This document shows, one piece after another, positions 62,245-64,000 of a DNA stretch of 64,000 bases. Under the pieces are notes generated by a model. That model saw only the letters and a program-made list of their open reading frames with translations. It ran no database searches and was not told where the DNA came from. The stretch comes from Paraburkholderia sp. Tr-20389 (lineage in GTDB: Bacteria > Pseudomonadota > Gammaproteobacteria > Burkholderiales > Burkholderiaceae). The stretch covers positions 186,001 to 250,000 of the forward strand of contig NZ_JAAGPD010000007.1 of assembly GCF_017104565.1 (NCBI RefSeq), given 5' to 3'. Position 1 is the first letter of the stretch; each line of letters begins with the position of its first letter. A program made the position numbers and the translations under genes.

Positions 62245-63978
62245 CTAGCGCGCCGGGTTCATCCGGAAGTATGCGTCGAGCAACGAGGTCTTGTAGACGA
62301 CGCCCGCGAGCGTCGGCCGGGCTCTGCTTTCGACGACGGGCAGCCGTTCGCCCTGGAACGCCATGAAATGCTGGAGCGCGACGCCGAGCGGCATGTCCGG
62401 CGTGAGCACGTCGAAATGCGGCTGCAGATAATCGGCGGCCGTCTTTGTCGAGGTGTCGCGTCGATCGAGCAGGTCCGATGTGATGTCCTTCAGCGCGACC
62501 ACGCCGAGAAACGCACCGCTCTCGTCCGTCACGTACAGATACTTGACGGGATATTCGAGGAACACGCGCGTCATGTCGTGCACGGTCGCGTCCGGCTGCA
62601 CGACGGTTTGCGGCGGGCGGATCAGTTCGCGCATCTGCGTCGCGCGCAGCCGCATGCGCTCCTGTTCCGCGCGATTGCGGTGCAGCGTGATGTCGTACAT
62701 CGAGGTCTTGCCGATCGCGCGCGCCGCGAAGTAGGCAACTACGCACGACAGCATCAGCGGCAGCACGACCTGATAGCTCAACGTCATTTCGAAGATCATC
62801 AGGATCGCCATCAGCGGCGCCTGCGTCGCGCCCGCCAGAAACGCACCCATGCCGACCATCGCGTAGGCGAACGGCGCGGACGTCGCATGCGGCCACAGCG
62901 CATTCATGCCGATGCCGAACAGCGAGCCGATCACGGCGCCGACGAAGAGCGTCGGCGTAAACACCCCGCCGACGGCGCCCGAGCCTACCGTGGCCGCCGT
63001 CGCGATCAGCTTGAACACGAGCACCACGACCAGTGCCGTCCAGGTCCATGGCGAATGCAGGATCGAGTTGACGACGCTATAGCCGTTGCCCCACACCTCG
63101 GGCGTCCAGATGGACAGAATACCGACGACCAGTCCGCCGAGCGCGAGCCGCAAAGGCAAGGGGACGGGCAGGCGGCCAAACATCGACTTGCTGGTGTCGA
63201 TGAGCCGCAGGAACTGCGGCGCCGCCGCGCCGCACAGCAGGCCGAGCGCGACGAAGAGCAGCACTTCGAGCCCGGCGACGGGCGGGAACACAGGCATCTC
63301 GTAAGGAGGCTTGTAGCCGGCGAACTCGCGCATCACGATGTTCGACACCACCGACGACACCACGACGGGCCCGAAGCTTTCCATCGCGATCGAACCGAGC
63401 ACGATTTCGGTGACGAAGAACGCGCCCGCGATGGGCGCGCTGTACGCGGACGTGATACCCGCCGCCGCGCCGCAGGCGACGAGCAGCCTGAGACGCGGCG
63501 GGTCGAAATGCACCACGCGTCCGATCAGCGACGCGCCGAGCGCGGCGAGCTGCACCATCGGACCTTCGCGGCCGATCGAGCCGCCGCTGGAAATCGTGAA
63601 CAGCGACGACACGCTGCGCCACAGACTCACGCGCACGGGCACGACGCCGTCGCCGATCACGACGGCTTCCATGTAATCCGTATGCAGCTTCTTGTCGACG
63701 CCGCGCTGCGCAAGGAGCAGCAGCATGCCCGCGATCAGGCCGCCGAACGCGGGCAGGCCGATGCGCATCGCCAGCGGCAGGCGCCGTGCCATTTCGACGA
63801 GACTGCCGTCCTGCCCGGTGAACACGCGCTGCAGCAGCGAGATGCCTTCGCGAAAGGCAATGGTCGCGAAGGCGCCCGCGATGCCGACGATCACCGACCA
63901 CACCAGCATCGTGTGCGCATCGGACAGGCGGAAGAGATGGGCGGCGCGGGTTCGCAGTCTCAGCAGGAATGAAAGCAC
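62245..63978 (-). CDS. clcB: ClC-type chloride channel with C-terminal CBS domains (ClcB-like)
   Basis: A 577-residue ClC protein. The gating glutamate region GREGPMVQ lies near residue 140, and the anion-site motif GGVFTPTLFVG near residue 340. Two CBS domains occupy the C-terminal ~130 residues (VQPDATVHDMTRVFLEYPVKYLYV and LTPDMPLGVALQHFMAFQGERLPVVES in segments). At the position of the internal proton glutamate of ClC-ec1 (second Glu of FIIEEM) this protein has Ile (FFVTEIV), pointing to channel-like conduction. The start is a GTG at 63978 near the window edge, without a clear ribosome site, so the N-terminus is uncertain. Confidence 0.85.
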   Translation of the reverse strand: MLSFLLRLRTRAAHLFRLSDAHTMLVWSVIVGIAGAFATIAFREGISLLQRVFTGQDGSLVEMARRLPLAMRIGLPAFGGLIAGMLLLLAQRGVDKKLHTDYMEAVVIGDGVVPVRVSLWRSVSSLFTISSGGSIGREGPMVQLAALGASLIGRVVHFDPPRLRLLVACGAAAGITSAYSAPIAGAFFVTEIVLGSIAMESFGPVVVSSVVSNIVMREFAGYKPPYEMPVFPPVAGLEVLLFVALGLLCGAAAPQFLRLIDTSKSMFGRLPVPLPLRLALGGLVVGILSIWTPEVWGNGYSVVNSILHSPWTWTALVVVLVFKLIATAATVGSGAVGGVFTPTLFVGAVIGSLFGIGMNALWPHATSAPFAYAMVGMGAFLAGATQAPLMAILMIFEMTLSYQVVLPLMLSCVVAYFAARAIGKTSMYDITLHRNRAEQERMRLRATQMRELIRPPQTVVQPDATVHDMTRVFLEYPVKYLYVTDESGAFLGVVALKDITSDLLDRRDTSTKTAADYLQPHFDVLTPDMPLGVALQHFMAFQGERLPVVESRARPTLAGVVYKTSLLDAYFRMNPAR

Positions 63979-64000
63979 GGCAGGAGCGGGCGTTTAGGGT

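Overview
The window is GC-rich, densely coded chromosomal DNA of a beta-proteobacterium, almost certainly a Burkholderiaceae member of the Paraburkholderia/Caballeronia type. I judge this from codon use, from protein sequences typical of that group, and from a characteristic intergenic repeat built around a CTTTCTTTGC...GCAAAGAAAG hairpin. I saw no rRNA, tRNA, CRISPR array, transposase or phage gene. About 58 protein genes are supported, including one cut by the window edge and one broken gene.

Layout. 1-1372: a DNA-repair pair (radical SAM protein plus the start of a TIGR03915/UdgX-type protein) behind a strong LexA box. 1546-4859: an APC permease and a nitrilase-family amidase, divergent from a LuxR-type regulator. 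4938-8257: two small lipoproteins, a DUF1992 protein, TadA and LD-carboxypeptidase. 8450-26098: a large purine-catabolism island. It holds a GntR regulator, an NCS1 permease, an Asp/Glu (allantoin/hydantoin-type) racemase, allantoinase PuuE, OHCU decarboxylase, allantoicase, ureidoglycolate lyase, urate oxidase PuuD, HIU hydrolase, an 8-oxoguanine-deaminase-type amidohydrolase, a LysR regulator and a complete BMP-type nucleoside/purine ABC transporter. Together these can import purines or allantoin and take urate to glyoxylate and urea. Xanthine dehydrogenase is not in the window.

26304-33326: dodecin, a hydroxyisobutyrate/tartronate-semialdehyde-reductase-like enzyme, the ABC-F protein YbiT, an aldehyde dehydrogenase, a nitronate monooxygenase, OmpW and a DUF1289 protein. 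33445-39447: an NRAMP Mn transporter and a polyamine ABC operon (potFGHI) with a long leader. 39472-45086: a soluble chemoreceptor, a methyltransferase, a decayed alpha/beta hydrolase beside an intact Baeyer-Villiger-type monooxygenase, and its TetR regulator. 45126-51514: a TPR membrane protein with a PspA-family protein, a ribbon-helix-helix protein and PBP1A. 51785-58434: an RND efflux operon with a divergent TetR regulator. 58459-63978: a cupin, an AraC regulator, DUF2795 and small secreted proteins, a C45-family hydrolase and a ClC channel.

No wholly new system is evident. The best leads are the SOS-controlled repair pair, the inverted pair of ~270-bp repeats between allA and puuD, the unusual leaders and operators of the purine genes, the broken hydrolase, an unannotated 38-residue membrane peptide, and DnaA-box-like motifs on both sides of the PBP1A gene.
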